From the NCBI GenBank assembly GCA_038501785.1, contig JBAMJR010000006.1, forward strand, positions 4,723,501-4,787,500: DNA of 64,000 nucleotides. Reading direction: 5' to 3'. The position numbers were made by a program, and so were the translations under genes. Origin of the DNA: Myoxocephalus aenaeus (taxonomy: Eukaryota > Chordata > Actinopteri > Perciformes > Cottidae). Shown here one piece after another: positions 1 through 12,600 of the stretch; the stretch's first letter is position 1; the number at the start of each line of letters is the position of its first letter. A model generated the notes under the pieces. It made no database searches. It was given only the letters and a program-made list of their open reading frames with translations, and had not been told where the DNA came from.

Positions 1-115
1 CATTTCAGGAACCAAAACTGGATTACGATCAGGTGGAAGATAACCGCAAAGCTTTTAAAGAATACACATTCAAAAGTTTATAACGATTTCTTAATTAATA
101 CATTGCTGAAATTAC

Positions 116-2156
116 CTCAGAGTTTGCAGTGTGCCACTTGAAGAGGGTTTTGTTGATGGACAGTTTTCCATTAAAGTTTCCAACAGCTACAAAGTCTAAA
201 CCCGAAGCTTTCCAGACCCACTCAATCATATCGTATCCGATGTTTGGGTTGCCGTCACTGTCAAACTTGAAATGTGTGCCATTTATGTCTATAGAAGTAT
301 TCTTTAAAACCTCCAACAGCTGCAAAAGAAGATTTTATTCTTAAATTAATCTCAATGTTGTTAAAACTTTTTTTTCAAAATCAAAATCACCTATATAGCA
401 GACCAAAAGAAAAATAAATCACCTTCCAGGGAAGTATTTTGGTTTTAGGTCCCTGCATACAGGCAGTTGAATTGCAACCCAGCAGGTTGTGCAGGGCCTC
501 TGCCACACTGTAGATGGCAGCATACACACTGAAAGCTGTGCGTTTTACACTGGAGGATGTCACCAAGCTAATATTAGCAGGTGACAGGTTCCAACATTGT
601 GGGCAGGGATTGTCACGAAAGCCTGTGGTCTTTCGTGCTCGAGGGGTAGTCTTTTCCCCCTCTTCACTCAGTTTGCTGAAGAGCTTCTCTGTGTAGGCAG
701 TGAGCAGGTCCAGGTTCTGTGTCTGGTCCATGAATCCAATGATTGTGCCGACTGTTTGGATATTGGGGAGCGTAGTCAGTCGAGTACTGAGGGCCCAACT
801 TGTGCTGGCAATCCACACAGCAGTTACATTCCTCCTGATGACCTGGAGTAGATTGGATTGGATCATTGGTAGTGAATTGAATACAATCTATCCACCAAGT
901 ACATGTAATACTTGTCTAAAGTGCTTTACTAACCTCTTTAAAAAAGATCTCAGCTTGCACTGGGACAGAAAAGACCACTACCACCTCAACTTTGGTTGCT
1001 ATGATACTGTCGATGATGGTATCTATTGCTGATTCAGGGTCAGTATACACTGGAACCAGTCCCTGATAGGCCACACAGACAGACATATTTTCTGCTGCTT
1101 TGGAGAATTCCTGGACTCCTCGTTGCCCATACTCCTCTTCACTGCCCACCACTGCCACCCAGGTCCAGTTGAACTGCTTCAGCAGATGCACCATGACGTC
1201 CACTTGCCATTTGTCACTGGGCACCGTACGGAAGAATGACGGGTAGAGAAGCTTGTTACTGAATTTGTCACTGGTGGCACCGAAGCTTACCTGAAGTGAG
1301 AAAAGTTGTATTACACCACCACTGATTCTCCATTATTGAAATACAAGGCCTGATGCACATTTACTGAGGTTGCAGATAATTTCCCAGCAAGTGGGCAGTT
1401 GTCCTTTATTTAATTATAGTGTAAAAAAATGACAAAGTAGTTAATGATTGACAATAATGAAGAACAAATTAATATTTCTCTATGATACAGCTTGCGTTGT
1501 AGGAATGTGTTTGTAGCCAAACCTGCGGCATCAGAAAGAATCCCAGGAGCTTTCCAATGACCGACACCATTTCTGAGCTAAGAGGACCAATCACGGCTGA
1601 TATGCTGGTCTCATAGTTTGTGTAATTACACAGCACAGATAGCTCTTTGTTCGATTTTGCAGTGAGGAAAGACATGGTGGGCTTCACAATGACGGCAGAT
1701 TGTTTGCATGTATCATAGATTTCATAACCCAACTTGATGCCAGGGAGCAGAATTTGGTTTGCATTGATCTCATCCACTGCATATTTCATTACGAAAACGA
1801 GGCCCAGTCCAAATTCATCTAAACTGTGAAACCACAAGCAGATAAAAAACAAAGTAAAAGCCTTGTTAGACGGGTAAAACATACATATTTGTGCAGAATC
1901 TCAAATAATAGGGTGATTATTTACCAAAAATGCTGTTTTTCACAACCTCTTACCTTTCACAGCTGATGTTGTTCGGCTCCGTCCTCTGGCTGAGGTTGCT
2001 GGAGAGCTGGTTAATGGGAAAGAGCCCTCCGAGCATAACGTCCCCAGACAAATGGAAAAGACTGGTAGAAATGTTGTGGAACCATTCAGGTGGATTCTCA
2101 GTGCAGCTCAGTCTGAATGCGTAGCACAAAACCAGCAGAGTGAAAGGCGCAGCCAT
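116..2156 (-). CDS. tas1r3: Taste receptor type 1 member 3 (5' five coding exons; gene continues off left edge)
   Basis: Class C GPCR subunit; T1R3 pairs with T1R1 or T1R2 at the taste-cell surface to sense amino acids or sugars. Exons read from the sequence: 2156-1954, 1823-1523, 1290-934, 842-423 and 319-116. All have GT/AG borders and phases that join into 495 codons. The ATG at 2156 opens a signal peptide (MAAPFTLLVLCYAF...). The rest is the Venus-flytrap ligand domain, with family landmarks such as ISCESLDEFGLGL across the exon 1/2 join, LGFFLMPQ-VSFGATSDKF across exon 2/3, FNWTWVAVVGSEEEYG and VWIASTSWALS. Several NxT/NxS glycosylation sites are visible. The cysteine-rich domain and 7TM exon should lie beyond position 1; I could not place exon 5 in the first 115 bases. 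Assignment to T1R3 rather than T1R1/T1R2 rests on recalled similarity to fish T1R3. An intron at 933-843 splits what is usually one large exon 3. Confidence 0.9.
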
Positions 2157-2578
2157 GATGTAGATACTGAGAGACTGAAGCTAAAGTAATGAGAACAGCA
2201 TGCATATGTGTCAGTACATCATTTGTTGTATGCAAAATCACCTGAAACCCTGAAGGTAAAATTGGTGCAATGGGCTCCTCCCCTTACCGGCCACTTCAAG
2301 GTCTAATACCAAGTGACGGCAAATCATCTGAAATGATCCGTATAATATTTCACACACATTTCCGTTTGTGGTATAAAATGGGATGACAATTTATAATAAA
2401 GATATTTTTTACTGATGTTATCAGAAAAAGTAATAGCTGTAGCATTAATTGCACCATTATTGTGATCATGTCTAGATCAATAGAACCTTAATTCTGAAGG
2501 AATTGTGAATGATAGCATCTTCTTTAATGACATTATTATCTAATTTGTCGCGGGATGCAATGAAGAAGGACGGATTCA

Positions 2579-2587
<9 letters not shown>

Positions 2588-2621
<34 letters not shown>
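2588..2621. repeat. (TG)n microsatellite
   Basis: Uninterrupted TG dinucleotide run upstream of tas1r3. It creates cysteine/valine-rich spurious reading frames on both strands. Confidence 0.95.
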
Positions 2622-2622
<1 letters not shown>

Positions 2623-3611
2623 ATATGTGTGTCGTGCATGTGGTGTTCATCTTTCCGGAGCACTTTCACACATTTGCTTGTGGCTTGCTCTTTGTATTCT
2701 CTTTGGTCTAACTATTTGTTGGGAGATGAGCGCAGTAAATGCCTTTTTACCTTCTCACCATGAGTTGTTATCACAGCAAAACCTCACATTTCAAATGATA
2801 GTTTTTGTGGGTGGCTTATCATGTCATCTTTTAGGGAAAATGTATCCTGCATTAACCCAGTCACTGCCGTTAAATTGACCATCAATAAGTGTCAAGTTCA
2901 ATATTGCTCTTAAAACAATGTATGTTTACAATCTTTTGTATTGAATGTTTTTATTTAAATGTTTTATTTGTTTTGCATTCACCTCAGTGTTGCTTTTGCA
3001 TGTACATTTGCATGCAACACTGAATGTTTGTTATCCATAAAAGGACATTGATATATTTCCTCCCAAGATATTTGCATGAACCTACAGTAGACATACAGCA
3101 TATTGAACACGCTGTAATATTTGTGTTACAGGTCCAGGCTACTTATTTCAAAGGTGTTGGTCGAAGAACTTTGAAAACTGCATAGCTTCTTTGTTTACAA
3201 GTTTTAACATGTATAGTCAGACAACAATTAGAGTGGTGAAATAAGAACAAATGTGAGATACTTGAGTTATAAAATAATACAAAAATAATATTTTTCATAA
3301 ATGTTGCTTTAAATTATAAGTAGGTTCTTAAACTGAGTTTAATTATCAAAATGAAACCAGCTGTCTTGTCCAGAGGGTCAAAGATATGTTCAGCAAACGT
3401 TTCTCAAAGGCTTCCAATGTCGAACTTTACTAATCTTAAGCAAATATTTAAATGTGCAAACTGCGTTTTTGTTATGCTTGTTACGTAATTTTTCAGGAAA
3501 GTCATAAGAAGTTTTTTTATAACAAGTGAAAATTCTACCTTACATGTTATGATATAGTGGAAACTGCACGACTCCACATCTTGAACAGTATCGGGTGCAC
3601 GGGAGTACCAG

Positions 3612-3745
3612 GGACACTCACAGTACTTCAAAGTACTGCGAGTGTCCTTGGGAAAAATATGAATATGAAAATGCTACGGCTAGAAGCAAAAGACACTATA
3701 TCAGTGCGTGCACTATTCATATTTCTAATATTCATATTTTTCCCA
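3612..3745. repeat. Fold-back sequence: short palindrome next to an 18-bp inverted repeat
   Basis: Two adjacent inverted repeats. The first has arms 3612-3628 and 3631-3647 (GGACACTCaCAGTACTT and its complement), 16 of 17 positions matching, with a 2-nt loop. The second has arms 3649-3666 and 3728-3745 (TGGGAAAAATATGAATAT and its exact complement) around a 61-nt loop. This could be a decayed MITE or a cruciform-forming sequence; I cannot name a family. Confidence 0.8.
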
Positions 3746-4784
3746 CAATAAACAAACAAGTGTCAGGGCTTTGTTTCTTCTGATTTTACATGACATGTGC
3801 ATCCTCTTGTACAGTAAGAATCTTTTAAATCTGCACAGTCTCAAACAAAGGCTAAATATGAGAACAATAAGATGAGGTATATGAAGTTAATACACAGGCT
3901 AATCATGTTACAGTACCTAAGTAATTGCAGCACAATGACAGAATGATAGATGGGGACAGTACAAATGGAAACAAAACAAAAACTGCGTCATTGAATGATA
4001 CAAGGAAGACTTGGCTTTTGTTCCTGAGCATTTCTCTTTGATGTTAGCAAACTCCCTTACAAAGTCCCAAACAGAGTCAATGGAGGAAGTGTTTTGTTTC
4101 ATCTGCCTCACATGGCCAAAAGTATTCTTATGAATCACACTTGAACACATGATTCTCATTTGATTAATAGGTCAAGAATTAGTTGTCAAACCGGACAGAG
4201 CAAGCCTCAGTGCAAAGCAATTACCCTGCACACCTTAATGTTACTTGAATTTACAACCACTTACACTTTTAGTTGTCATTTCCTAATGATTTGACTGTGC
4301 AGTGCATTTTGGCTCTCATGATGTCTATCACTTTTTTACATTAGTTTCAAAGTGTTGTTGTTTATGTGGAAAAATGCTACATAGACATATTTTTCTTTTG
4401 TCCTAATTATTGACTTGACATTTTAAAACCTAGTTTTTGTTAATTGAATGTGGCCTTTTTCATTAGATTCCATGCCGTATCACAATCTAGACTTAAAGTT
4501 TCCCACTAATAGTTTTGCATTTACCAATAAACATTTATCTCAAAACACCTTTGTTTGTTGGGATTGTGCACTGCTGCAGGTTCTTGTAATTATATGTGAT
4601 TGAACTTTTCTGTACTGTCTTTTGAGGTGAACCAGACATATCAGTTACAGGAAGGGTTTGTTCAGGGACATAAAGACGACATTCTGTTGCTTATCCTGTT
4701 AGTCATCTTGACGTAAGAAGACCGGTGATGACACTCAATGTTTTTAGTACAGCCTGTCCACTCGTTCCACCTACAGATCGGTCC

Positions 4785-5154
4785 TATAAAACAAGCTGGG
4801 AATTCAAGATTTAAGGTCAACCCTCTCTGTGAATAATGTGAACGACATTATTTGCAGAAACATTTGAAATTGCTTCTAAGTCTCTGACTTGATCTTGTGT
4901 TGGCTCAGTGTTTCTGCTCTGTTCTTGTATACAGACAGTGGATTTAGATTAACATCTTGTTTTTGTTTAAGCAGGTTTCTTTCTCAAGCATGAACTCACC
5001 TTTTGCCTTGTTGTGTGTCGTGCTATGGACACTCCAATTGATGATTTGTGCCAGCATCACACACACACACAAACACACCCGTCTGTTTTGTTTCCTGACA
5101 CACTTAATAGAAAATAATTGGGACATGGACAATCCCTATCATTACTGCTACTAA
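4785..5154 (+). CDS. Doubtful small secreted-peptide ORF with TATA box
   Basis: A TATAAAA box sits at 4785-4791. An ATG at 4990 opens a 54-codon frame ending at TAA 5152-5154. The first ~22 residues (MNSPFALLCVVLWTLQLMIC) look like a good signal peptide, followed by AS. The remainder includes a CA-repeat-encoded Thr-His stretch and ends NPYHYCY. A GTAAGC donor-like site lies just after the stop. I recognise no family, and no matching downstream exons were found. It could be a first exon, a lineage-specific small secreted protein, or chance. Confidence 0.2.
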
Positions 5155-7433
5155 AATAAGTAAGCTTCCTCTGGATTGTTCATAACAGTAAATACATGAT
5201 AAGAATGTTGTGGTTTAGACCGGGTAAATGGAATGTCATCAGTTGGATGGTTAACCCTCAAATTACAGGGTAATTAAAAAAAATGGCATGCAAATAGTTT
5301 AGTTTTTATACGTCTCAGTTTTGTGATATTGGTTGTATATTGATTTCTGCTTCAATCGCAATACAATGGAATTTTGCAAAAGCAACATATTTCTCAGATG
5401 TTGACATATGTCAACTGTTTTCATAGAAACTCTCTACTGAAAATGAATCTCAATTTCTACATATATGCATATCAACGTTATATGGTTCGTGGCACTTTTG
5501 CTGTTTCAAAACTGCACCCTCAAAGACGTTGGTTACTACTAAAAATGTAGGTTAAAATAAGTATGTTGCTTTTGGTTTCACACATTTGACCCATCCACTG
5601 CGATCTCCTCCGTATACGCGGACAGACGTAGACTCTGATTGAACATATTTCTGAGTACATTTTAGGAGACCTGCCTAAAAACCATTAGCAGAGTATTCCG
5701 TGGAGAAAGTTCAACCAAAATTCTTAAGTTATTTGGGTTCATTCTGTACACACAACATCTACTAGAACTACAACTAATGTTTATTTTCAAGATCAATTAA
5801 TCAGGAGTTAATTTTCTCCTCTAATTAATTAAAAGATTAAACCACCAATTTAGTGTTGCACTTATTACATGCATTTTGCTTCCTGGCAGCTACATTACCC
5901 ACAATGCAACGTGACCACACCGCAGATAGTTCCGTCTCCAAAGATATCACATAACTTACAATAAATAGGTCAAGAAGAAGCAGCAAAGTCTCACATTTTA
6001 GGAACATTTACCATCAAATCTGTGGAGGTTTGGGTTGAATATTGACTGAAATGATGATCGATTATCAATAGTTGTAGATAAATTGATTAAATGGTGCTGC
6101 TCTAATGTAAATAAAAAGTCCCTGACTTGATAGAGGCAAGTGAGAAAATATGTCTTTCCATAACTTGGATGAACTGACCCGCTAAAAAGTAGTTCACACA
6201 CAGTCCTCTGGTTGCCGCGATATTGTGAAACTTATAAGTCCCCCACTACCTGATATGTACATTTATATAGCTCAACCACTAGATGTCATGTGTGTATTGT
6301 ATTCTCTTCACCCTTCGACTCATATTATCTGTCTTGTAGGGCTGTTGAAATCTGGCACTTTACTTGTACAGATCGGGAGTATTTACGTTATAAGGAGCTG
6401 GTGAGAAAACACAGAACGAGACGTATTGTGTTGCTGGGGATGGCGGTGAAGGTGGAGCTTCCTGTAGCTATGTGGGCAGCAGGTACATTGTGTAGCAAAG
6501 CGCTGTTTGAACAACTGATAACGGAGGGGAGTCAACCTGCATATATGCTGAAATTATTTTCTTGGCACAGCTTTGTTTTGGTTCACTCAGAGTCCGAAGA
6601 CATGTTTTGTGCTGTAAGCCTGTTTGTCAGTAGATTTCCGTGGGTTAACCTTATGACATGCAAAGAAGGGAACATTGTTGCACAACACCTCTCAGATTGA
6701 GAAAACACAGACGTTCTTTGCATCAAGGGAACACCATGTGTGATATGAAGAAATAGATACTCGCACACTTATGGGTACTTTGTGCATGTGTTATGTACTC
6801 TAGCTGGCAAACATAATATGCCACCAGTGCCCCCTCTGTCACTCCCAAATGTCCGTGACTATTGCAAAACACTGTGCTAGATTCCCTCCCTGAGAGAGAC
6901 CCAGGAATACCACCCTCTCTCCCTTGCTTCCCTTCACCCTCCTTCGCTCCCACTACTCCCCTCTTTGCCGGCACAGTGGCCGGATAAGGCCCGCTCTCTA
7001 ATCTCCATCGCTGGCCTGAGAAACACAGGGCCCGTTGTTGACATGCTGGCCTCATACCCCACAGGGGCTGACAAATTATTAGCCAGCCTCCCCGAGCAGA
7101 GTGAGGACAGCCAGCCAGCGAGTCCGCGCAGCCAAGCAGCAGAGAGCTAAAGCTTGGCTGCCGGTCATCTGTCTTGATCAGCTCCGTGACCATGATGCTG
7201 GAGGAAATGTGGGAACGACAACATTCTGTTGAACCACGGTGGGGGCGGCTGGTCAGGGTTGAACCAGCTGTGGTGGTGCAACATTCCTCAGTTTACTACA
7301 TCATACAGAAATGCTTGTGTGTGTCTTATCACAGCCTGAACACTTGCAGTGTGAAGGTGTTTCTACTGCACAATGAAGGGTTAAATAAAGGATGCATCCT
7401 CCCTCCTTCCAGCAGTAAAACTTGTTCTTCTTG

Positions 7434-7462
<29 letters not shown>
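7434..7462. repeat. (GT)n microsatellite
   Basis: Uninterrupted GT dinucleotide run in intergenic DNA. Confidence 0.95.
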
Positions 7463-7464
<2 letters not shown>

Positions 7465-8651
7465 GCTCACAAGTGTGTTGCAACTTGTATTTGTACATAC
7501 ATTCACATGTGCAGGGATTTATCAACAATGAGATATTATTATTGTGCATTGTTTTAGTTACAATCAGATGACTGTTCAGGCCTTTGCTCTGTTTCACATC
7601 CACAAGTGCTTAAATGTATTACACTTCTCTGTGGAGGTTTATCCATGGCTACAACATTTTACTGCACACAGCAGTGAGAAAACTCCTACAAATTAACCAG
7701 ATTCTTAGAACTGTATTAGCACTGTCCAAGGACTGGAACATTGGTGTTTGCACTCTAGGTTGACTAACCTGCAGGGGAAAAAAACTATTTGGTGTTTGGC
7801 TCTGAAAACCATTTAAAGTTCACATTGGGGACAATAGTGTTTGGCTTGATCGTCAGTCTGCTCTCCTACTTACACAGCAGTGAATGACTGAAAGCAGTAT
7901 CACATGGGCTTAAAGCAGTTGGAAATGTATGAGGTGTTCAATAATCAGAACAAGAAAGAGAAAAGTGTGTCACCTTGTTCTGGAGGCTCGTGCAGTGTTA
8001 TGAAATTACATGAAAAGGGATTGGCAAACAGCTGACTTGCACACAGTTGTCATGCAAAACGTTGAGTTACTATTTTAAGTGTTGGAAATGTTGCATGATT
8101 TATTCAGAGTGTTGGGGCAGAAAGTTGGAGGGGGGGAGAAGTGAGCGATATAATGAAAGAGGACTTTGACGTCAGTGAAACGATTGATTCGGTTATCTGT
8201 CAGTTTGAGCAAATGAACAGTGTTTAGAAATACAGGTTCACACAGCTGTGTGAAGTCTGTTGACATTATGAACCAACGAGCCAGAGAGAAGTACAGCTTG
8301 TGCTGTACAACCGATGCCAGACCTGCAAGTTGAATATACAATATGCACAGAATGTGCTCAGTTGTTATCTTGCACATAAAATGCACATTGTCAGAGATAT
8401 TTGGTCATCTGTTAAAAAAACATCATTGTGATTATAGTATACATGACAAACATATTCAGATATCATTTTTCAGATGTCAGTGCTTAGAAGGCGAAAGAAA
8501 CAACTTAGTAGTTTGCGAATTGCATCAGCCAAAATGTGTGCAACTGATCCCTTTTATTGGTGTTCCACTCTGTGGACTGATGGATTTCAAATGGACATGA
8601 GTTAATGCTGCAGCAAGCTCGTACTATCTGACTTCATATCTGTCATGTTTG

Positions 8652-8653
<2 letters not shown>

Positions 8654-8735
<82 letters not shown>
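8654..8735. repeat. Long (TG)n microsatellite, ~41 units
   Basis: Perfect TG run of about 82 bp, the longest dinucleotide tract in the window and likely polymorphic in length. Confidence 0.97.
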
Positions 8736-8737
<2 letters not shown>

Positions 8738-9608
8738 CTCTCCTGAGGTAGTGTCGTGTTACATCCCAAAGGGAACTGATAGGTCTCATCTGTCATCCTC
8801 CGGTCTGTGACTCATCAGGTGAGTTATCTGTGATCTCTGAGTTAGTCTTCTCTCCTGCTGTGGTTTTACCTGCTGGAACTGGCGATTTTCTAAAGTAGAA
8901 ATGAAACTGAATCTGCACTGTGATTTAGAACTGAAAGAAAGAATTACAGGCTTGGAGCAGCTATGAACTATATATTTCATCATAACAGCGTCTCAAATGA
9001 CATGACAATGTGAAGTGGGTCGCCCATGTGAACCCACAGAGAAGTATTAGCTCAATCTGCAGCTCCCCCTTAGCTTTATGGAGCTTTAAATCAAGTTTCC
9101 ACACATTGTTTAGCTGTCCGGTACACAACTTTACTGTCTTGGCTCATTCTAACCTTTTTCAGTAAAACAGTTTGATGTCATACATGTACAGTACGCCTGT
9201 CCAGCACCAAACAACAGATAATCAGAATTAGCAACAAGCTGGTGATCATCATGCAGCACTTATAGCAGCTAAAGATCCAGGAGTTGGTGGAGACCAAAAA
9301 CAGAGCTTAAAGAGAGTGGATTGGACCAGAAACAACTCAAAATTAATGAAAATATGTCTCAACAGCTGCTGGATGTGTAAATAAGCTGTGCTTACAAGTT
9401 GGCCAAGTGAAACAGAAGTTAGAGCCTCTTTAGTTCCTACACTGTGACATATTCTCCAGTGAAGTGGAATAGTTAGGCGGTGTACAGTTACAAGAGGGAT
9501 TTAAATCAAATCCTTTGCATTTGATTGGATGGATAAAAAGTGAGAGGGGTCAGAATTCCCTTGTTGCTAAAGTTGCTGAATGAGTGATGGATAGACGTCA
9601 TGATATTA

Positions 9609-9610
<2 letters not shown>

Positions 9611-9641
<31 letters not shown>
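9611..9641. repeat. (TAAG)n tetranucleotide microsatellite
   Basis: About seven and a half perfect TAAG units in intergenic DNA. Confidence 0.95.
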
Positions 9642-12600
9642 TATGTCTAATGTAAGCATACTTCATATGTTGTTTTACAGGAAGAAACAATGATTGGATT
9701 TTTATATAAAAATACAAAGAAATATTTGTTTTGTTATTGTATATATTGTTAAATGGGTACACAATATGACTGGTGTGTGATCTAAAAGGGTTAAAGGGCA
9801 TTTTTTTATTTCATTTTCATAATAAAATGTAATGTTTTTTATTTTATTTTGTGCATTCAACTGTTTTCTCTGACCCAAAGTGGCCAAATCTTTTTTTTAT
9901 TATTTGTTTTAATTAGAGCTGCAAAAACAATTGAAGCTTTGTAAAAGTTTGCAAAGCACCCTGAAAAAAACCCTGTTTATATAGTATATCATATATAACT
10001 GCCATATTAGCTTCTAATGCTCGCTGTGTGCACATTTAGCAAACTTTAATGAAGTAATATATTTAGTTTCGTATTCCCTGTAGATAAAAGTGCTGTTTAT
10101 TACATATTAGTGGCGGCCAAAGCGTCCCCAGTTCACATGAGTAGCTCCAGGAGACACTTGAGTGTGGAAAGTGCACTCAAAACAATGACACACAGTGTTT
10201 TCAGATGATGGACTCTCGTAAAGGTGAAGCCTCTCCTCCTTCAAGCCCCATTTAAAGTGAGGTGGCCTGTTTGTGAGCAGCTGGATCTGAACAGTAGGAA
10301 GTTGTTGTCGCTACAGAGTGAAACACTTGGAAGTTAGAGGAGCAGGGAGCAAAGCGAGCACTGTGGAATTTTACCAGCTCAACTTTGTATAAGAGGACAG
10401 AGAATAAGAGTTATACAGAAAGAGGACAGAGAGACTGTAAACAAGTCACACTGCTCGAGTGGAGGATTGAAATTCTCTTCAAGAGGCGAGAAATGAAAGT
10501 GTGGGATGTCTGGTGCCCTGAAGGTCTGTCCTGACTGTATGACTACCTCTATTAAGACCTATAATTCAGTCTTCTCTTTGTCATTGTTGAGGCTTTTCAC
10601 TTCCGTCCTACACGTGAGTCACATGGTTGGGTGTCAGTCATCGGATGATTTGATGTGGGTTTATTAAAAGGAGGCGCGTCTTTGCCTCTGACTCAATAAT
10701 TGCTTCCTCCTGAAGACAGACAGGATCAGCATCTGCTGTGAAGAATAGAGGTGGAGGAGGTGAGGAAGGGAGGGTAGGTTGCCTGTTTAGAAGCACGCCA
10801 GCTGCCACAGTCTGACCCTCGGGGTGTCTGTCTTCCTCAACACAGGTTAGGAGCTGCCCCATGCAGCCACATGCCCAGTCTGGGGACCTGCCTCTGTCTC
10901 CAGTCAGAGTCCTTTTCATGTTCACCACAAACATACATTGCATCATCGCTAAGTAGGTGAGGTTCGACTTGTGCTTCCAGTTGCATGATCTTTGTAAATT
11001 ACTCTGTTTTGTTTGGTCAATTTTGGCATTCTGTATCTTTCGAAAAGTGTACCATCATCACTGAAATCGTACAATGCATCTAAAGTAATTATAATAATTA
11101 ATTTGGTACTTTTTGCGGAAATTTGATTTGTTTTAAACTTGGCAAGATGAAACTTTCAATACTTTCCATGTAACCTTTAATTATTTGTCAACAATTAGCC
11201 TAGAATATCTCCTGAAGTCATAATTTATATTATTACCACTGTGTTCTTCACTTATGTGTATCCACAGAAGTAGTTATAGTACATTAATAAGAGCTTATAT
11301 TTGCATACAGCCGATAGTGTGTAAACCATTTATTAAATGTTGTTACACTGCCTGTCAAAACTACATCATTGGAAGTTAAAGTAAAATGTTGCTGTTGCAT
11401 GCTTTTCGTCAAATAAAATAAAGAAAGATAATTTAGATTTTTGCCAGCGGAAACAAAGCTCATGACCCTGAACATCATTTAACTGGAGCAGCCTTCACGT
11501 AACTGCTATCACTGGCCCAAATTTTCCAGCGATCACTGATGAGTTGCAGATGAAGGCAGTACCTCTGCAGTTTCCAGCTGCTCATTAAGGCTGCTTGACA
11601 GTGTCTCACTATTTCAATTATTTTTAGTGCCGCCAGCCCAAGGCCAGCCGCGTGGGTGAGCGGAAGGAGGCAGAAATAGGAGTCAAAGAGGGGGAATAAA
11701 AAGGGAAATAGGTAAAAAGAAAATTAACAGATGTATTGTTTCAGGAAGGAGGAAGGTTTTCAAGTGCTGTGTTAGCTGTAATAAAACCTATTGGCTTACT
11801 ATTCTAAACTCCTTTAAATGCCCTTCTTTTGCCATTGGAACATTAATCAAGCTGGAGTCTATTTAAGCTGCAACAAGACACGGACATATTATCACCTTTA
11901 TATAGCGAAGTTGTTTGCAAACAGTTGCCTATTACACAACAAGCAGATACAGAGCAACATTAGCATTCATCTGGCCTCATGTTTCTGTCCACCTATATAG
12001 ATTCTTAATTCCCTGCACCGACTCCTGAGGGAAATATCTGGTTCCTAAGCTGCTAAATGCTTCACAATGTTCACCAGCTAGTCGCTAACTTTGTTTGTCT
12101 TCTATCTGTTGCTGGACAGATTGTGCGCAGTTGGTTTTTAGGACCGAAAACAGCTGCTTGCAACACCATGAGGGTAGTGAGTATAAATCAAAGCAGTCTG
12201 GTAGCGGGCCGGAGAATGAAAACAAAAAACTGAAAGACAATGTGAAGCTTTGTTGAGCTGGGGGGAACTGTACTTCTAGATCATTCTTTCGAGGGACTGC
12301 TTTTACGCAACACAAAGTCACTTGATCCAATGTCAGAGATTTTTTTTGGGGGGGGGGGGGGTCCTTATCCAATGCGACGATCCAAGAACAGAGGATGTTG
12401 TATGTTGTACAGCTTGCAAAGCCCTCTGAGGAACATTTGTGATTTGTGATATCAATATTTTTCAAGTCTGCCTTAAAACAACGATAGCTACAGCCTAAAG
12501 TTAGAGTCTTTAGTGTGAGAAATTGCTCAGGACCGTTTGCTAGCTGAGCTGGAAAAAAACAAGGAGGGTGTTTCTAAAAAAGACTCAAACTGCTGAACAG

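Larger units (their letters stand above)
2157..4784. other. Intergenic, upstream of tas1r3
   Basis: No reading frame here resembles a protein or has splice support. The stretch is AT-rich and holds the TG microsatellite at 2588 and the fold-back sequence at 3612-3745. The tas1r3 promoter presumably lies just right of 2156, but I saw no clear TATA box on the minus strand. Confidence 0.5.

Noticed and set aside
1..115. tas1r3 exon 5 at the left edge
   Set aside because: The only AG acceptor nearby (before TTTTGGTTCCTGAAATG) does not give the expected cysteine-rich sequence in phase, so I did not annotate it.
6290..6700. 136-codon plus-strand ORF
   Set aside because: No domain, no splice or promoter support, and composition not distinct from neighbouring DNA.
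8602..8796. Thr-His ORFs over TG/CA tracts (also near 2472, 7301, 16056, 18239 and 55491)
   Set aside because: Products of dinucleotide repeats; no coding evidence.
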